Assembly (NCBI GenBank): GCA_902775485.1
Contig: CACYMJ010000025.1
Span: forward strand, 1-34,780
Source of the DNA: an uncultured Lachnospiraceae bacterium
Lineage (GTDB): Bacteria > Bacillota > Clostridia > Lachnospirales > Lachnospiraceae
DNA: 34,780 nucleotides
Direction of reading: 5' to 3'
In this document: piece by piece, positions 6,933 to 17,357 of the stretch
Layout: each line of letters begins with the position of its first letter
Numbering within the stretch: position 1 is the first letter of the stretch
Position numbers and translations under genes: made by a program
Notes under the pieces: generated by a model
The model's database searches: none
What the model was told of the DNA's origin: nothing
Seen by the model: only the letters and a program-made list of their open reading frames with translations

Positions 6933-8387
6933 TTAATCTATGCCTTTCAGTTCTCTGTAAAGGCGCTTAGCATAGCTGTCAGTCATGCCCGACACATAAT
7001 CGGTTGCAAGTAAAAGTCGAAGATACAGTTTCTCATTCTCACTCTTTCCCCTGGAGTGGATCTCGTACACATGCATAAATGTAGAAGATATAAGCTCTAC
7101 CATTTTTCTATCGACTGCGCATGCGTGCATTTCCCACTCATCTGTATCATAGTACCTAAGTGCCATGACAAACCTTTCAAGCAGGAAATCAAATATCGCA
7201 TCTGCCGCCACCTCGAGCTTTAATATCGGAGCACATGTAAATGCGTATCTGTACGCTATATCTCCGAGCGTATCGGCAATGAATCCGCCCGGCGTTCCGG
7301 CGAGCAGTTCCCGTTTATATTCTCCTACCATTATAAGGTCATAATTGTTCATAAAGCTATCGACTGCACATATGAGCAGCCTGCCCTGTACTCTTACGAC
7401 CCAGTTTTGTATCGCATATAGGTCCTTATCCTCGAAGTTGATGTCTTCTGCCTTCTGAATGTAATAATCAAGCTTTTTGAGCATATCCTTTGCTTCGGTT
7501 ATCACATTATCCGGCCTTTTCTGCTTTACGGCTTCATCTATGGCTGTCTCGAGTTCCTTATGTATAATGGCGCAGTTAAGAAGTCTCTTTTTTACCGCAT
7601 CTTCTATATCCGCTGTCCTATATGCGATATCATCCGCAGCTTCAAGCGCGAATGCAAGCGGGTGTCTTCGCCCGGCGGTACCGCATCCGCTCTGGACACT
7701 GTCAAATATCTCCTTATCGGCGGCAAAATATCCCATTTTCTTGCGTGCGATATCTCTTTCGGGATCTTTTTTGTCGTATTTGATCTCCACGGATGAGCAG
7801 GGGTACTTCATTATTGTGGCAAGAAGAGCCTTTGTCAGGTTCATCCCGTTCTCATCTACGATAAAGTGAAGTCTGCTGACAACCCGAAGGGCCTGGGTAT
7901 TACCCTCAAAGTGGCAGAAATCCTCCCGTTGCTGCAGGGTAAGGACATCCCCGAGCTTTCCGTCCATATAGTCGATCTCATCAAGATTTCGCGCAAACCA
8001 GTCGCGTATCGCATCCTCCCCGAAATGACCAAATGGCGGATTTCCGATATCATGTAGCAGCCCGGCACACTCGAGCACGGCACACACATCGTTTCGCATC
8101 CTGTCATCAAACTCGGGATCCCTGAGCTCATCAATAATGCGCGTTGATATCATGCGTCCTATGGAGCGTGCAAAATTGGCTACCTCAAGCGAATGAGTCA
8201 GCCTTGTTCTTATGAAATCACTTTTATCAAGCGGAAATACCTGCGTCTTGTCCTGCAGGCGTCGAAATGAAGCGCTCGATATGATGCGCTGATAGTCCTT
8301 TTCAAATTCCGATCGCATGTCCGAAGAGGTCGCACTCCTTGATACCTGGCGGATCCTGTCGGGACACATTAGCGTTTTCCAGTGCAT
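6933..8387 (-). CDS. dgt: Deoxyguanosinetriphosphate triphosphohydrolase (dGTPase-like HD protein)
   Basis: A 484-aa HD-superfamily dNTPase that cleaves dNTPs to deoxynucleoside and triphosphate. Metal-binding residues are visible as RLTHSLEVA (His65), LLHDIGNPPFGHFGE (His112-Asp113) and the later AADDIAYRTADIED with its Asp. The N-terminal RRLQDKTQVFP is also typical. It lies 6 bp after the TcaA-like gene and 3 bp before the acetyltransferase in the addBA operon, which links nucleotide-pool control with double-strand-break repair. Confidence 0.93.
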   Translation of the reverse strand: MHWKTLMCPDRIRQVSRSATSSDMRSEFEKDYQRIISSASFRRLQDKTQVFPLDKSDFIRTRLTHSLEVANFARSIGRMISTRIIDELRDPEFDDRMRNDVCAVLECAGLLHDIGNPPFGHFGEDAIRDWFARNLDEIDYMDGKLGDVLTLQQREDFCHFEGNTQALRVVSRLHFIVDENGMNLTKALLATIMKYPCSSVEIKYDKKDPERDIARKKMGYFAADKEIFDSVQSGCGTAGRRHPLAFALEAADDIAYRTADIEDAVKKRLLNCAIIHKELETAIDEAVKQKRPDNVITEAKDMLKKLDYYIQKAEDINFEDKDLYAIQNWVVRVQGRLLICAVDSFMNNYDLIMVGEYKRELLAGTPGGFIADTLGDIAYRYAFTCAPILKLEVAADAIFDFLLERFVMALRYYDTDEWEMHACAVDRKMVELISSTFMHVYEIHSRGKSENEKLYLRLLLATDYVSGMTDSYAKRLYRELKGID

Positions 8388-8393
8388 ATCTTA

Positions 8394-9482
8394 TCAGTTG
8401 GTAACTCCGATATTGATCTTTAAGTTACCTTCATTCATGTTACATTCAACTTCGGATGTCTGGGATCCCTTTGCAGTCTCGGCATGGATCGTGTACATGC
8501 ACGGAAGCAGAGGAGAGACAACTGCACTCTGCCCCGAATCCATCGTCTGATCCGAGAATCCCGAAATGGATATCGTTGTTCCGTCGTATCCCATATTGAT
8601 CGTAAACTGTAGGAGCGGTAACTTAAGAAGATAAGCACTGCCGTTTTTGGCGGAATACTCTCCGCCGTCCTTGACCTCTGCCAGAAATGTAGCTCTCTTA
8701 TCCGGATTATCCGACATATATTTTACAAAATGCTCCACTACCGACTGAGGATAGCCGATAAGTGCCTTAGATTCCGGATCCTCATAGCAAAGCTTCATCC
8801 CTACGAATTCGGATTCATTTGCCGCCATCGCCTGCTCGAGCTGCTCAAGGAGCTGCTCATGTGATGCTGCTACTGCATAACTGCCGTATGAACTCCCGAC
8901 ATCAAGTGCCATCGTAGCGCCTGTCGTTGAATTGGGAGCAGTTGTCGCAGCGCTCTCGCCCAGAAGCGCGTTGTTATCATCTGTTGAAGTTTCTGATGCA
9001 CCGGTATCTGCTGTATCTGTTGCATTTGTCACAGTACCATCTGATGCCGTTGTATTTGTCTGTGCGTTCTGATTGTTGTTAAATCCGGACCCCAGACCGC
9101 CGCTTTTATATTCTTCAACTATGTTATTTACAACACCTGAGATCGTAAAAACATTTGTTGGATAGTATATGCCGTCCTTACCGCTACGTCCCGCAAATGT
9201 ATATGTAAGAATGGTACTAAGAAGTGCTATGGCAAGTATCGCGGTATAAGCGACCCATGCATAGTCAAGTATCCCTCCGCTGTGTATTGCCGAAGGGATC
9301 GGTGATCCTGCCGGATATCCTCCCGCTGACGGTAATACGCCTGTATTGGACATTGCCCGGGAAGGAGCCGGTCTTTTGGGACCCGAGTATGAACTTCTGA
9401 ACTTTGATCCGGATCTTCCGGTACCGCCGTTTAATACATCCTGAACCGACGGTGCCGTCCGTTTGTTTCTGTTATCTGCCAT
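8394..9482 (-). CDS. One-TM envelope protein with TcaA-like C-terminus (362 aa)
   Basis: Residues 1-70 are a basic, Gly/Ser/Pro-rich cytoplasmic tail. Residues 74-96 (AWVAYTAILAIALLSTILTY) are one membrane segment. Residues about 125-190 are a Thr/Asn/Asp-rich linker, and the rest is an extracellular domain. The end (LLPCMYTIHAETAKG...) resembles the C-terminal repeat domains of TcaA/YvbJ-like proteins, where a PGxY turn is usual; here it is PCMY. TcaA-like proteins affect cell-wall stress and glycopeptide response. The usual N-terminal zinc ribbon is absent. Function is inferred from topology and a short motif. Confidence 0.55.
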   Translation of the reverse strand: MADNRNKRTAPSVQDVLNGGTGRSGSKFRSSYSGPKRPAPSRAMSNTGVLPSAGGYPAGSPIPSAIHSGGILDYAWVAYTAILAIALLSTILTYTFAGRSGKDGIYYPTNVFTISGVVNNIVEEYKSGGLGSGFNNNQNAQTNTTASDGTVTNATDTADTGASETSTDDNNALLGESAATTAPNSTTGATMALDVGSSYGSYAVAASHEQLLEQLEQAMAANESEFVGMKLCYEDPESKALIGYPQSVVEHFVKYMSDNPDKRATFLAEVKDGGEYSAKNGSAYLLKLPLLQFTINMGYDGTTISISGFSDQTMDSGQSAVVSPLLPCMYTIHAETAKGSQTSEVECNMNEGNLKINIGVTN

Positions 9483-9522
9483 TTTTATATATAATTATGA
9501 AACTATCAGTCGTGTTATTTTA

Positions 9523-10113
9523 TCATAACGATCTTTGATGCTCAAGTACCGCATCTTCTCTCTTTTTTGCCAGAACATACGAGACTATAAGCAATATAAG
9601 CGAACATACAATGCCTATAATTATAGTTGTGCCTACACAGTATTTCGCTCCGGAAATGACGCATTCATATAGATTCGCATCCTGTATAAGAAACCTGAGC
9701 ATCGGAAGCAGAAACATAGCGCAGAATACCCCCGCCATTATATGTACAGCATTAAAATCAAGAAACTTGGTACCGTTAAACCTTGCAGGGTCAAAATGCA
9801 TCCTTCCGAAATACATCCCCACAAAGAATCCGTATACTCCGAGCGTTATCACTTCGGGATAATCTATATAAACGGCAAAGAGAGCACACTTAAGAAGGTT
9901 TCCTCCTATCCCGGCAAGCATTCCGGCAACAGGCCCAAAGTAAACAGCCGTCAACGTCACGATTGGAATCGCGGGAATGATCCACTCCAGAACCTCCGGA
10001 GCCATCATTCCCAATGCAGTCAGATCAAGTTCTAAAAACCTGATCACCGCTATAAGGACAACGCTGCAAAATGTTGCAACTATCTCTTTTGTACCAAATT
10101 CAAACTTATTCAT
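9523..10113 (-). CDS. ECF transporter S-component-like membrane protein
   Basis: About six membrane segments fill the protein. The segment FGPVAGMLAGIGGNLL, with its conserved Gly-Pro and Gly spacing, is typical of ECF-type S components and related integral membrane proteins. I prefer the ATG at 10111-10113 (MNKFEFGTKEIVATF). The frame is open to a GTG at 10146 next to the addA stop. Neither start has a clear ribosome binding site. No energizing ATPases or EcfT are nearby, so it would share a common module. Substrate unknown. Confidence 0.7.
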   Translation of the reverse strand: MNKFEFGTKEIVATFCSVVLIAVIRFLELDLTALGMMAPEVLEWIIPAIPIVTLTAVYFGPVAGMLAGIGGNLLKCALFAVYIDYPEVITLGVYGFFVGMYFGRMHFDPARFNGTKFLDFNAVHIMAGVFCAMFLLPMLRFLIQDANLYECVISGAKYCVGTTIIIGIVCSLILLIVSYVLAKKREDAVLEHQRSL

Positions 10114-10151
10114 AGAAATAAAATAACACTTAGTAGCAAAAACCACAAGTT

Positions 10152-13100
10152 CTAGTTGATAACGATCTCACGCTTTAAACACGTCGAGTATATGCAAAGC
10201 GCCTTTACCGGTCTGCCGGTTATCTGCGCAAGCGCCTTTCCGTAGTATTCCAGCTGCGTCCTGTAGCGGTTAATGAGCATTTTTTCATCGGATACATGAT
10301 CTGTCTTGTAATCCACTATCGTTATGCCGTCATCCTCCATAAAGTAGGCATCGATTATTCCCTGTACCAGGACCATCTCGCCGCCCTCGTCAACTCCGAT
10401 CACAAACGGCTGCTCCCTGAAGAGAAGTCCTCTCTCATCGGCAGCTTTCATCCTTCCTGCAAGTGCAGAGTCGAGGAAGGTTTTTACGTCATTCGCATTT
10501 ACGGCATCAGCCTGATCACTGTCCATACGGTGAAGTTCATGCATCCTCCCGGCATATTTTTTGATATTCTCGACGGATGTATCGCTCTCGGCATAATCCC
10601 ACAACTCCATGATCCGGTGAAACGCCGTTCCGTAAAATGTCGCACCTGTCTTTGTCCGGCCTTCCTGCCTCATGAACTTCGGGATATACCGGTCCGGCTC
10701 GGTCTCGCCAAATAGTACCTGCCCGTCCGGTACAAGTTCTTCACCCGCCAGGCGCTTTTCCTCTATAGCCTTATGTTTCAGATCCGACACGGAAAGCTTG
10801 GCGACATGATCCGGATTAAGATCATAGGGGTAACTAAACGCCAGACGTGATAAATACGGCAAAGTATTATCTGCACGTATGTGTTGCCTATCTTCCGGCC
10901 TGTCTTTTGCTTCGGCATATTCGTTTACTATGTCATATATCTCATCCGCTGCCGCTTCATCTTCGATCTTTTTCGTAAACCTCGACAGAACAAGGTCGGA
11001 TTCCTTCATGTACGATATATCTATATGCTCAAATCCGTCTGCGGGGTATGCGGCCTTTAACATATCAAGATACGACAGGCTGTTTTCGATCTGCTTGTCG
11101 GGTGCATCGAATGCATCTTCCTTATCTGTTCCGACCATGATCAGCTTTTCTCTTGCACGTGTCATCGCAACATAGAGGATACGCATCTCCTCCGCGATCG
11201 CCTCCATCCTGTTGTCCCTGCATACCGGGACCTTTGCAAGCGTGGGGCCGCAGATCCTTCTGTCTGTATCCGTAAAGTCAACTCCGAAGCCCATTTTGGT
11301 ACTCCAGACGATCTTGCCCGACTCATCCTGCGTATTGCGGCGCTTCTCCATTCCGGCAAGGAAACATACGGGAAATTCCAGGCCTTTGCTCGAGTGCATC
11401 GTCATGATCCTGACGACATCGTCATTTTCGCCCGTTATCCCGGTTTCGCCGTCATCAATGCTGTACTTTCTGATCTGATCCATGTATCTTACAAACCTGT
11501 ACAGACCTTTAAAGCTTGTTTTTCCGAACTCTTCGGCCTTGGCAAGGAGCATCCTAAGATTTGCCATTCTCTGCCCGGCGCCCGGCATGCAATTTACATA
11601 GTCAGCATATTCATTGTCTATAAAGTGCGAGAGGAGGTCATGTACCGGCGTGTAGGTTGACATAACTTTGTAGTCATCGAGCATCTTTATAAGCCTGCTG
11701 CACTTATCCCTAAGCTCCTCCGGTATTTCCGGTACAGTTTTGTCTCCGGCGTCTCCATCCTCAGCGGCCCCTTCATTACCGTCCTTCCTGCCGTGCCCAA
11801 TGTCAGCAGCTGCCCTGACGCGCTCATACAGCTGCTTTTTTTCGGGGATCGCCGCAAGATATGCCAGATCCTTATCGTCAAAGCCTCCCACAGGGCTCCT
11901 CATAAGGGTTGCCAGTTCGATATCGCAAAGGCTGTTATCAACCGATGCCAGAAATGCCAGTGCAGTCTGCACCTCAACAGTGGAAAAATACCCTTCACGG
12001 CCCGTTACCGCTATGGGGATACCGACTGATCCGAACACTTTTCTAAATACCGGCTCATACTTCTTGATCGAGCGGACCAGCACCGTAAAATCCCTGTATG
12101 ATACAGGCCGCATGCGATCCTGCGATTTATCGTATATCACAAGGCCGCTTTCAATCATGGAATTGATGCGCTCGGCAATGATATTTGCGGTAAGCTCCTC
12201 CGCCGGCAGCTCATCCTTTATGCCGATGATCAGCTCTGCCCTGTATGCATCGGTCTCCTTTTTATCGTAGCAGGTCGCCCCGTAGTTAAGCTTTGCCGCA
12301 TCATCATACTCTATTCCGCCAAGACTTGCCTTCATTATGCGGCAAAAGACCTCATTTACGGCATCTACGACATCGGTTCGTGAACGGAAGTTATCATTAA
12401 GAAGTATCCTTCTGCCGGGGCCCTCATCATCTGTGTAAGTGTTATATTTTTCAAGAAACAGATCGGGCCTTGCCTGACGGAATCTGTAGATACTCTGTTT
12501 TACGTCTCCGACCTGAAAGACATTTCCGGGATCTTTTCTGCATATGAGCGATACGAGCATTTCCTGGGCCATATTGCTGTCCTGGTACTCATCAACATAT
12601 ATCTCCTCATAATGCTGTCTGTAGATTTCGGCAATATCCGGATTTTGCAGGATCTTTACCGCCATATGCTCCATATCATTAAAGTCTATGACGTTATTGT
12701 CCCGCTTGATCGCATCATAAATGCGGATAAATGAAAGCTCAAGATCTGCAAGGGCCCCAAGCTCCTCTTTTGCCGTCAGGATGTGGCCAAATGCCGTCCT
12801 AAGGTCAAAAGGAAATGATGCAAGGACGGACGCTGTCAGCTCTTTTGCGGTGTTGCGAAGATCTGCCACTTCTTTTTTGGCCTCGCGCTCATCATCATCG
12901 AGCTTATCGTCCCTGATGCTTCCGAACCTGGGGGGATTTACAGCCGCAAGATTAGACCTTATCAGATCAAAATCGTTTGCCGGCGTGCCGGAGAGTGCAG
13001 CATCTATCGCAGTTACCGCGCTCATATATGCATCTATGTTCGCTTTATAGGGGGTAAGCGCCTCGTACTGTGCTATTATATCCTCTGATGCCTCTATACA

Positions 13101-13811
13101 GCTCTTTATGCGTGCGTAATCATCCCTTATCCCGTCAAGTATCTGCCGTACAAATCCTGATGTGAGAAAATCATCATAATCCTCAAAATCATAGTTTTCG
13201 CAGCACTTTTTAAGAAATCCTTCCGGGTCCGGATCCGCCATTATAAACCCGTGGATCGGAATGATAAGATCTGCAAGCCCCTTATCGTCCTTTGCCTTCG
13301 AGAAGCACTCCACGGCGCGAAGAAACGACTCATCAGCCTGCTCATAGGCCTCTTCCATGCACTGCTCGAGCGCGTCCTGCTTAAGGAGCGCACACTCGCT
13401 CTCGTCCGCTACCCTGAAATTGGGATCAATACCTGTCTGCTCAAAATGATCCGCAAGAATGCTCTTGCAAAAGCCGTGGATCGTCGTGATCATCGCGCTG
13501 TGAACCAAAAGGCTTTGTTTCTCAAGGTTTGAAAGTCTCTCGGAATCCGGGGCGGCAGCATTTTTCTCCAAAGTGATACGCGATTCTATCGCATCCCTTA
13601 TCCTGCTTCGCATCTCAGCGGCCGCGGCATTCGTAAAGGTCATGATAAGCAGCCGGTCTATATCGACCGGCTCGCCTGCCCCGTCTCCCATGATCCTGCT
13701 GATAATGCGCTCTACGAGCACACTTGTCTTACCGCTTCCGGCAGCTGCGGAAACGAGCACGTTACAATCGCGTATATCTATGGCCAGTTGTTGATTAGGT
13801 GTTGTCTTCAT
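10152..13811 (-). CDS. addA: ATP-dependent helicase/nuclease subunit A (AddA)
   Basis: The 1219-aa UvrD-like helicase and exonuclease subunit of AddAB processes double-strand breaks to Chi for recombination. It shows Walker A SAAAGSGKTS (21-30), a DEYQDSN Walker B near 410, the GDVKQSIYRFRQA motif III region, SSKGLEFPVCFLAG and VAMTRAREKL (motifs V-VI). A C-terminal RecB-type nuclease has VQGIIDAYF and IVDYKTD (about 1150-1171). The start overlaps the last 17 bp of addB, so the two subunits are translationally coupled. Confidence 0.97.
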   Translation of the reverse strand: MKTTPNQQLAIDIRDCNVLVSAAAGSGKTSVLVERIISRIMGDGAGEPVDIDRLLIMTFTNAAAAEMRSRIRDAIESRITLEKNAAAPDSERLSNLEKQSLLVHSAMITTIHGFCKSILADHFEQTGIDPNFRVADESECALLKQDALEQCMEEAYEQADESFLRAVECFSKAKDDKGLADLIIPIHGFIMADPDPEGFLKKCCENYDFEDYDDFLTSGFVRQILDGIRDDYARIKSCIEASEDIIAQYEALTPYKANIDAYMSAVTAIDAALSGTPANDFDLIRSNLAAVNPPRFGSIRDDKLDDDEREAKKEVADLRNTAKELTASVLASFPFDLRTAFGHILTAKEELGALADLELSFIRIYDAIKRDNNVIDFNDMEHMAVKILQNPDIAEIYRQHYEEIYVDEYQDSNMAQEMLVSLICRKDPGNVFQVGDVKQSIYRFRQARPDLFLEKYNTYTDDEGPGRRILLNDNFRSRTDVVDAVNEVFCRIMKASLGGIEYDDAAKLNYGATCYDKKETDAYRAELIIGIKDELPAEELTANIIAERINSMIESGLVIYDKSQDRMRPVSYRDFTVLVRSIKKYEPVFRKVFGSVGIPIAVTGREGYFSTVEVQTALAFLASVDNSLCDIELATLMRSPVGGFDDKDLAYLAAIPEKKQLYERVRAAADIGHGRKDGNEGAAEDGDAGDKTVPEIPEELRDKCSRLIKMLDDYKVMSTYTPVHDLLSHFIDNEYADYVNCMPGAGQRMANLRMLLAKAEEFGKTSFKGLYRFVRYMDQIRKYSIDDGETGITGENDDVVRIMTMHSSKGLEFPVCFLAGMEKRRNTQDESGKIVWSTKMGFGVDFTDTDRRICGPTLAKVPVCRDNRMEAIAEEMRILYVAMTRAREKLIMVGTDKEDAFDAPDKQIENSLSYLDMLKAAYPADGFEHIDISYMKESDLVLSRFTKKIEDEAAADEIYDIVNEYAEAKDRPEDRQHIRADNTLPYLSRLAFSYPYDLNPDHVAKLSVSDLKHKAIEEKRLAGEELVPDGQVLFGETEPDRYIPKFMRQEGRTKTGATFYGTAFHRIMELWDYAESDTSVENIKKYAGRMHELHRMDSDQADAVNANDVKTFLDSALAGRMKAADERGLLFREQPFVIGVDEGGEMVLVQGIIDAYFMEDDGITIVDYKTDHVSDEKMLINRYRTQLEYYGKALAQITGRPVKALCIYSTCLKREIVIN

Positions 13812-16800
13812 CCGACTCTTCTGTCTGCTCCTTCATGCGTCCGATCCAGTCTGCAGTATCCCCTCCTGATGCATCCTTCGCGTTATCGTTAAACGTCTTA
13901 CCCTTATTTGCGCAGATGCTCCTGAAGGGACAATACTTACAGTTCGGCGTCGTAAACCTCTCTTTCCCGTCAGGTGCGGGGATCGCGATATTGCCGTCAA
14001 GGATCCGGCGGCCCATTTTTTCTATACACTTTGTGACATAGCCCGACAGAACATCAAATCCCTCTTTGTCTATAACAGGATCGCTCTTTGCAAATGTTCC
14101 CTTTGCAGAAAGCTTAACGGGAAGAACCGTTGAATCGGCCGGATCATCATCCATCAGCTTAACTACCGAGACATCGCTGTTTACAAGCCCGTCAAGCCGC
14201 AGGCTCTTCATTACCTGTTTATTAAGGTCATCATCGCCTATCGGCCCCGACACCGCGATCATAGGGTCGTCGATCGTATAGTACAAAACGCCCGCCGGTA
14301 TGACGGCGATATCCTTGCCGTCCCTGGCATTTTTGCGTCTGATGCCTTCGGTCGCGGCATTTAAATATACGAGAAGCTGAAGCTGCCTGCCCTCATAAAC
14401 AGCCGCAAGGTCAATGCTGTGCTGCCTGGATTTGTAGTCTATTATCCTGATATATATGCCGTCCTCAGTCTCATATGTATCCACCCTGTCGATCCTGCCG
14501 CGAAGACGCATCATCTCGTCATCCGACAGGCGGATCGAGATCGAATCCGCTGCGCTCATCTTGTCAAAATCTATCTCGAAATACTTCGGGGTAAATTTCC
14601 CCTTCTCAAGCTGGGAACTTACGATCTTTGCGCTCTTTTGCATGATATTTCGGATCCTGTGCTCCATATATGCATACCTGGCGGATGATGAGAGCTTTTC
14701 ATCGCGATACTTTGCCATGACCTTGTCAACAGCGGCATCCATAAGGCCCTCCTGCTCTTTGGGATCCATCCCCGTCCAGCTGCAGCCGTTTTGCTGCATA
14801 AGAAGAGAGTATTCCTTCATGGAATCATGGAATATGTTTCCGACATCTCTTGCCTCAAATGAGAAGATCTCACGCTCCGACAACGCAAGTCCGTGCTCGA
14901 GAAAGTATCTGTATGCACAGTTTGCATAGTTTTCCAGCTTTGTGATGTTTGATACTATCTTCCTGCCGTAGATGGCATGTGCAAGCACTGAGCCGATAGT
15001 ATCATCATCCTCTGTCCCCTTTATGATCATCTTGCTTCGTATCATGTTAAGCAAGCGTTTGCGGTAATTCCCGCTTGCAAGGAAATACTTTAAAAGCTCT
15101 TTGACCCTGTCCGCCTGTTCGGCACTTGCCCGGCCGGAAAGCACAGGATCAAGAAGATCCGTCAGTTCATCAAATGCCTGTGTCTCGTCGGCATAGCAGC
15201 CGCACAGTTTAGGCATCGTCTCAAGTGTGACAGACGGGTTTTCTGCCATAAGCTTTTTGATGATATAGGAGGGCAGCAGCGATTTTCCCCCTGATGAGAC
15301 GCGCGGATATGAGACATACAGGCACTCTTTCGGCCTGTTTACTGCCATATATATGTACAGCTGCTGGGTATATACGTCTTCTCTTGATGTAGGGGCCAGC
15401 ACAAGACGGTTATCGGCCTCCTCCAGAAACTGCCTGTCATTGTCGTTTATAAGGCTTCCCGATCCTCCGATCTTCGGTATCACGCCGTCATTTGCCCCGA
15501 CAATGAAAAGTGCCTTTATATCACCTATACGGCTTCTTGTCAGGTCCCCCACCTGGATATAGTCGGCACCCTGAGGGATCAGTCCGATGCGGATATTGTT
15601 AAGTCCCACATCAAGAAGATTGGCAAAGCCGCGGATATCCGTTATCTCATCAGGTATCAGCTCACACATCTCATCAAGGATATCCATGATCTTAGCGTAG
15701 ATCTTGTCATAGATGCGCTGCATCTTCCTGTTTCCGGTCTCCTCAAAGCGTGCTGAGGCGCCTTTGAGCTTGTCTTCTATCCCGTCAGCCTCAATCAGCC
15801 GGTAAAGTGCCGTTGAAAACTGCCTTATACTGAATCTGGATGCTGCCGTCATCCGTCCATCCGTTAATGCGGCAGTAAAGAGATCGCATTTTCCGGCGAA
15901 GCGCTCCCTAATATCGTTAAGGGCGGCAAGCTCGTCGTCTCCGGCGGCATTTGTATGCATCATAAAATCCTCATGCCACCTCTTGTAGCCTTTGATATTG
16001 GCCGCCAGGCAGTAATTCTCCAGTTTGCATATCATTTCATCGTCGAATCCGGCAAGACCGGATTTGAGAAAACGAAATACACTCGTCTGGCTGTAGTTGT
16101 CACAGAGTATGTCAAGAAATGACCTGATATATTCTATAAAGGGGTTTTGCATCACCGGCTCGGTCCTGTCGGTAAAAAACGGAATTCCGTGTCTTGACAG
16201 TTCCCGCTCGATCGGATAAGCATAACTGTCCATGTCGCCGGTCAGTATCGCGATATCCCTGTATCTGTAACCCTTTGTCTGTATCAGTTCCATGATCCTT
16301 GAAAATGTCATCCGGATCTCTTCATCGGGATTCTGTCCGGTATATATTCGTACAGAAGTGTTATTTAATTTTGCGTTCGCATCGTCTTTGCTGTATACAA
16401 TATCATTCTTTGGGTTGCATGTGTTATTTATCGCGTTTTTATCGGATTTGTACGGATCCTGTATTGAGATCCGCCTCTCGTCGGCCATCCTCCCCAGCTG
16501 ATCCATCGTATGTTTTGACAGATAAAATAACTCATGCTCTTTTATTTTGGTCTTTTTGTCATTCGGGGGTTGTTTTGAGGACTGATCTTGTATACAATCA
16601 TTGTCATCCTCGTAAAGAAGCGCCACATGGATCTCGCGGGCATACTCCATCAGAACTCCTATGAGCTTGTTCTGCACCGGTGTGAACCCCGTGAATCCGT
16701 CAAATACTATCACACTGTTTTTGATCGTATCGGAACGGGGTACGAGCGCGCTGACAACGTCCAGCGTCTCCTCGACCGTCGTATATCTGTTTTTCGTATA

Positions 16801-17316
16801 ATCCTTAAACTCTTTATATATGAGGGCTATATCGGAAAGTTTTCCGGCAAGCATTCCCCTGCCGGCATTTTGGGCGGCATCTGCCATTTCAAATGCCTTA
16901 TCGACGGATATGCCGTACTGCATGAATTCGGATATGACTGATTTGAGCCTGTCCGTATAGCCGGGTTTTTCTAGATCATCGGCAAATACAGACAGCCCCT
17001 TCCTGTTTGCGGATGCGATCATCCCTATAAGAAGGCTCTTGCCCGTCTCGTCAAGCGTTGTGACATCTCCCTCGTATGCGCCGACCTCGTCGATGATACG
17101 ATGGGCAAGTCGTGAAAACGACAGGACATCGATATTGAGTATGCCCTTATTTTTCGAATTAAATACAAGCTCCTGCTGCGTGGCAAGCCCGTACTGTTCC
17201 GGCGCCACGTACAGGTACTGTGTCGTTGGATTTTTGTCTGCATCATCCAGTATATATCTGATGAGTTGACGGCTTTTATCGCTTGAGGCCCCGCCAAGCC
17301 AGAACTTTAAAGACAT
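13795..17316 (-). CDS. addB: ATP-dependent helicase/nuclease subunit B (AddB)
   Basis: The 1173-aa partner of AddA carries an inactive-helicase fold for Chi recognition and a second RecB-type nuclease (RIIDYKSRQ, after GRIDRVD). The Fe-S cluster cysteines are present: one in ENYANCAYRYF near residue 800, and C-x2-C-x5-C at 1126, 1129 and 1135 (CKYCPFRSIC). The N-terminal nucleotide loop reads GGASSDKS instead of the usual GxxGSGKS/T, so the Gly before Lys is Asp. GAGGAA upstream of the ATG supports the start. It is the first gene of the long operon, divergent from thiT. Confidence 0.95.
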   Translation of the reverse strand: MSLKFWLGGASSDKSRQLIRYILDDADKNPTTQYLYVAPEQYGLATQQELVFNSKNKGILNIDVLSFSRLAHRIIDEVGAYEGDVTTLDETGKSLLIGMIASANRKGLSVFADDLEKPGYTDRLKSVISEFMQYGISVDKAFEMADAAQNAGRGMLAGKLSDIALIYKEFKDYTKNRYTTVEETLDVVSALVPRSDTIKNSVIVFDGFTGFTPVQNKLIGVLMEYAREIHVALLYEDDNDCIQDQSSKQPPNDKKTKIKEHELFYLSKHTMDQLGRMADERRISIQDPYKSDKNAINNTCNPKNDIVYSKDDANAKLNNTSVRIYTGQNPDEEIRMTFSRIMELIQTKGYRYRDIAILTGDMDSYAYPIERELSRHGIPFFTDRTEPVMQNPFIEYIRSFLDILCDNYSQTSVFRFLKSGLAGFDDEMICKLENYCLAANIKGYKRWHEDFMMHTNAAGDDELAALNDIRERFAGKCDLFTAALTDGRMTAASRFSIRQFSTALYRLIEADGIEDKLKGASARFEETGNRKMQRIYDKIYAKIMDILDEMCELIPDEITDIRGFANLLDVGLNNIRIGLIPQGADYIQVGDLTRSRIGDIKALFIVGANDGVIPKIGGSGSLINDNDRQFLEEADNRLVLAPTSREDVYTQQLYIYMAVNRPKECLYVSYPRVSSGGKSLLPSYIIKKLMAENPSVTLETMPKLCGCYADETQAFDELTDLLDPVLSGRASAEQADRVKELLKYFLASGNYRKRLLNMIRSKMIIKGTEDDDTIGSVLAHAIYGRKIVSNITKLENYANCAYRYFLEHGLALSEREIFSFEARDVGNIFHDSMKEYSLLMQQNGCSWTGMDPKEQEGLMDAAVDKVMAKYRDEKLSSSARYAYMEHRIRNIMQKSAKIVSSQLEKGKFTPKYFEIDFDKMSAADSISIRLSDDEMMRLRGRIDRVDTYETEDGIYIRIIDYKSRQHSIDLAAVYEGRQLQLLVYLNAATEGIRRKNARDGKDIAVIPAGVLYYTIDDPMIAVSGPIGDDDLNKQVMKSLRLDGLVNSDVSVVKLMDDDPADSTVLPVKLSAKGTFAKSDPVIDKEGFDVLSGYVTKCIEKMGRRILDGNIAIPAPDGKERFTTPNCKYCPFRSICANKGKTFNDNAKDASGGDTADWIGRMKEQTEESDEDNT

Positions 17317-17317
17317 G

Positions 17318-17346
17318 TTGTCAATTTCCTCACTAAGTGATATACT
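17318..17346 (+). promoter_or_regulatory. Sigma-A promoter of thiT
   Basis: TTGTCA (17318-17323) and TATACT (17341-17346) are separated by 17 bp. The -35 box abuts the divergent addB start codon (17314-17316), so the promoter lies within the addB leader. The expected start near 17353 is just before the riboswitch. Confidence 0.75.
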
Positions 17347-17357
17347 ACGTCACTGTA

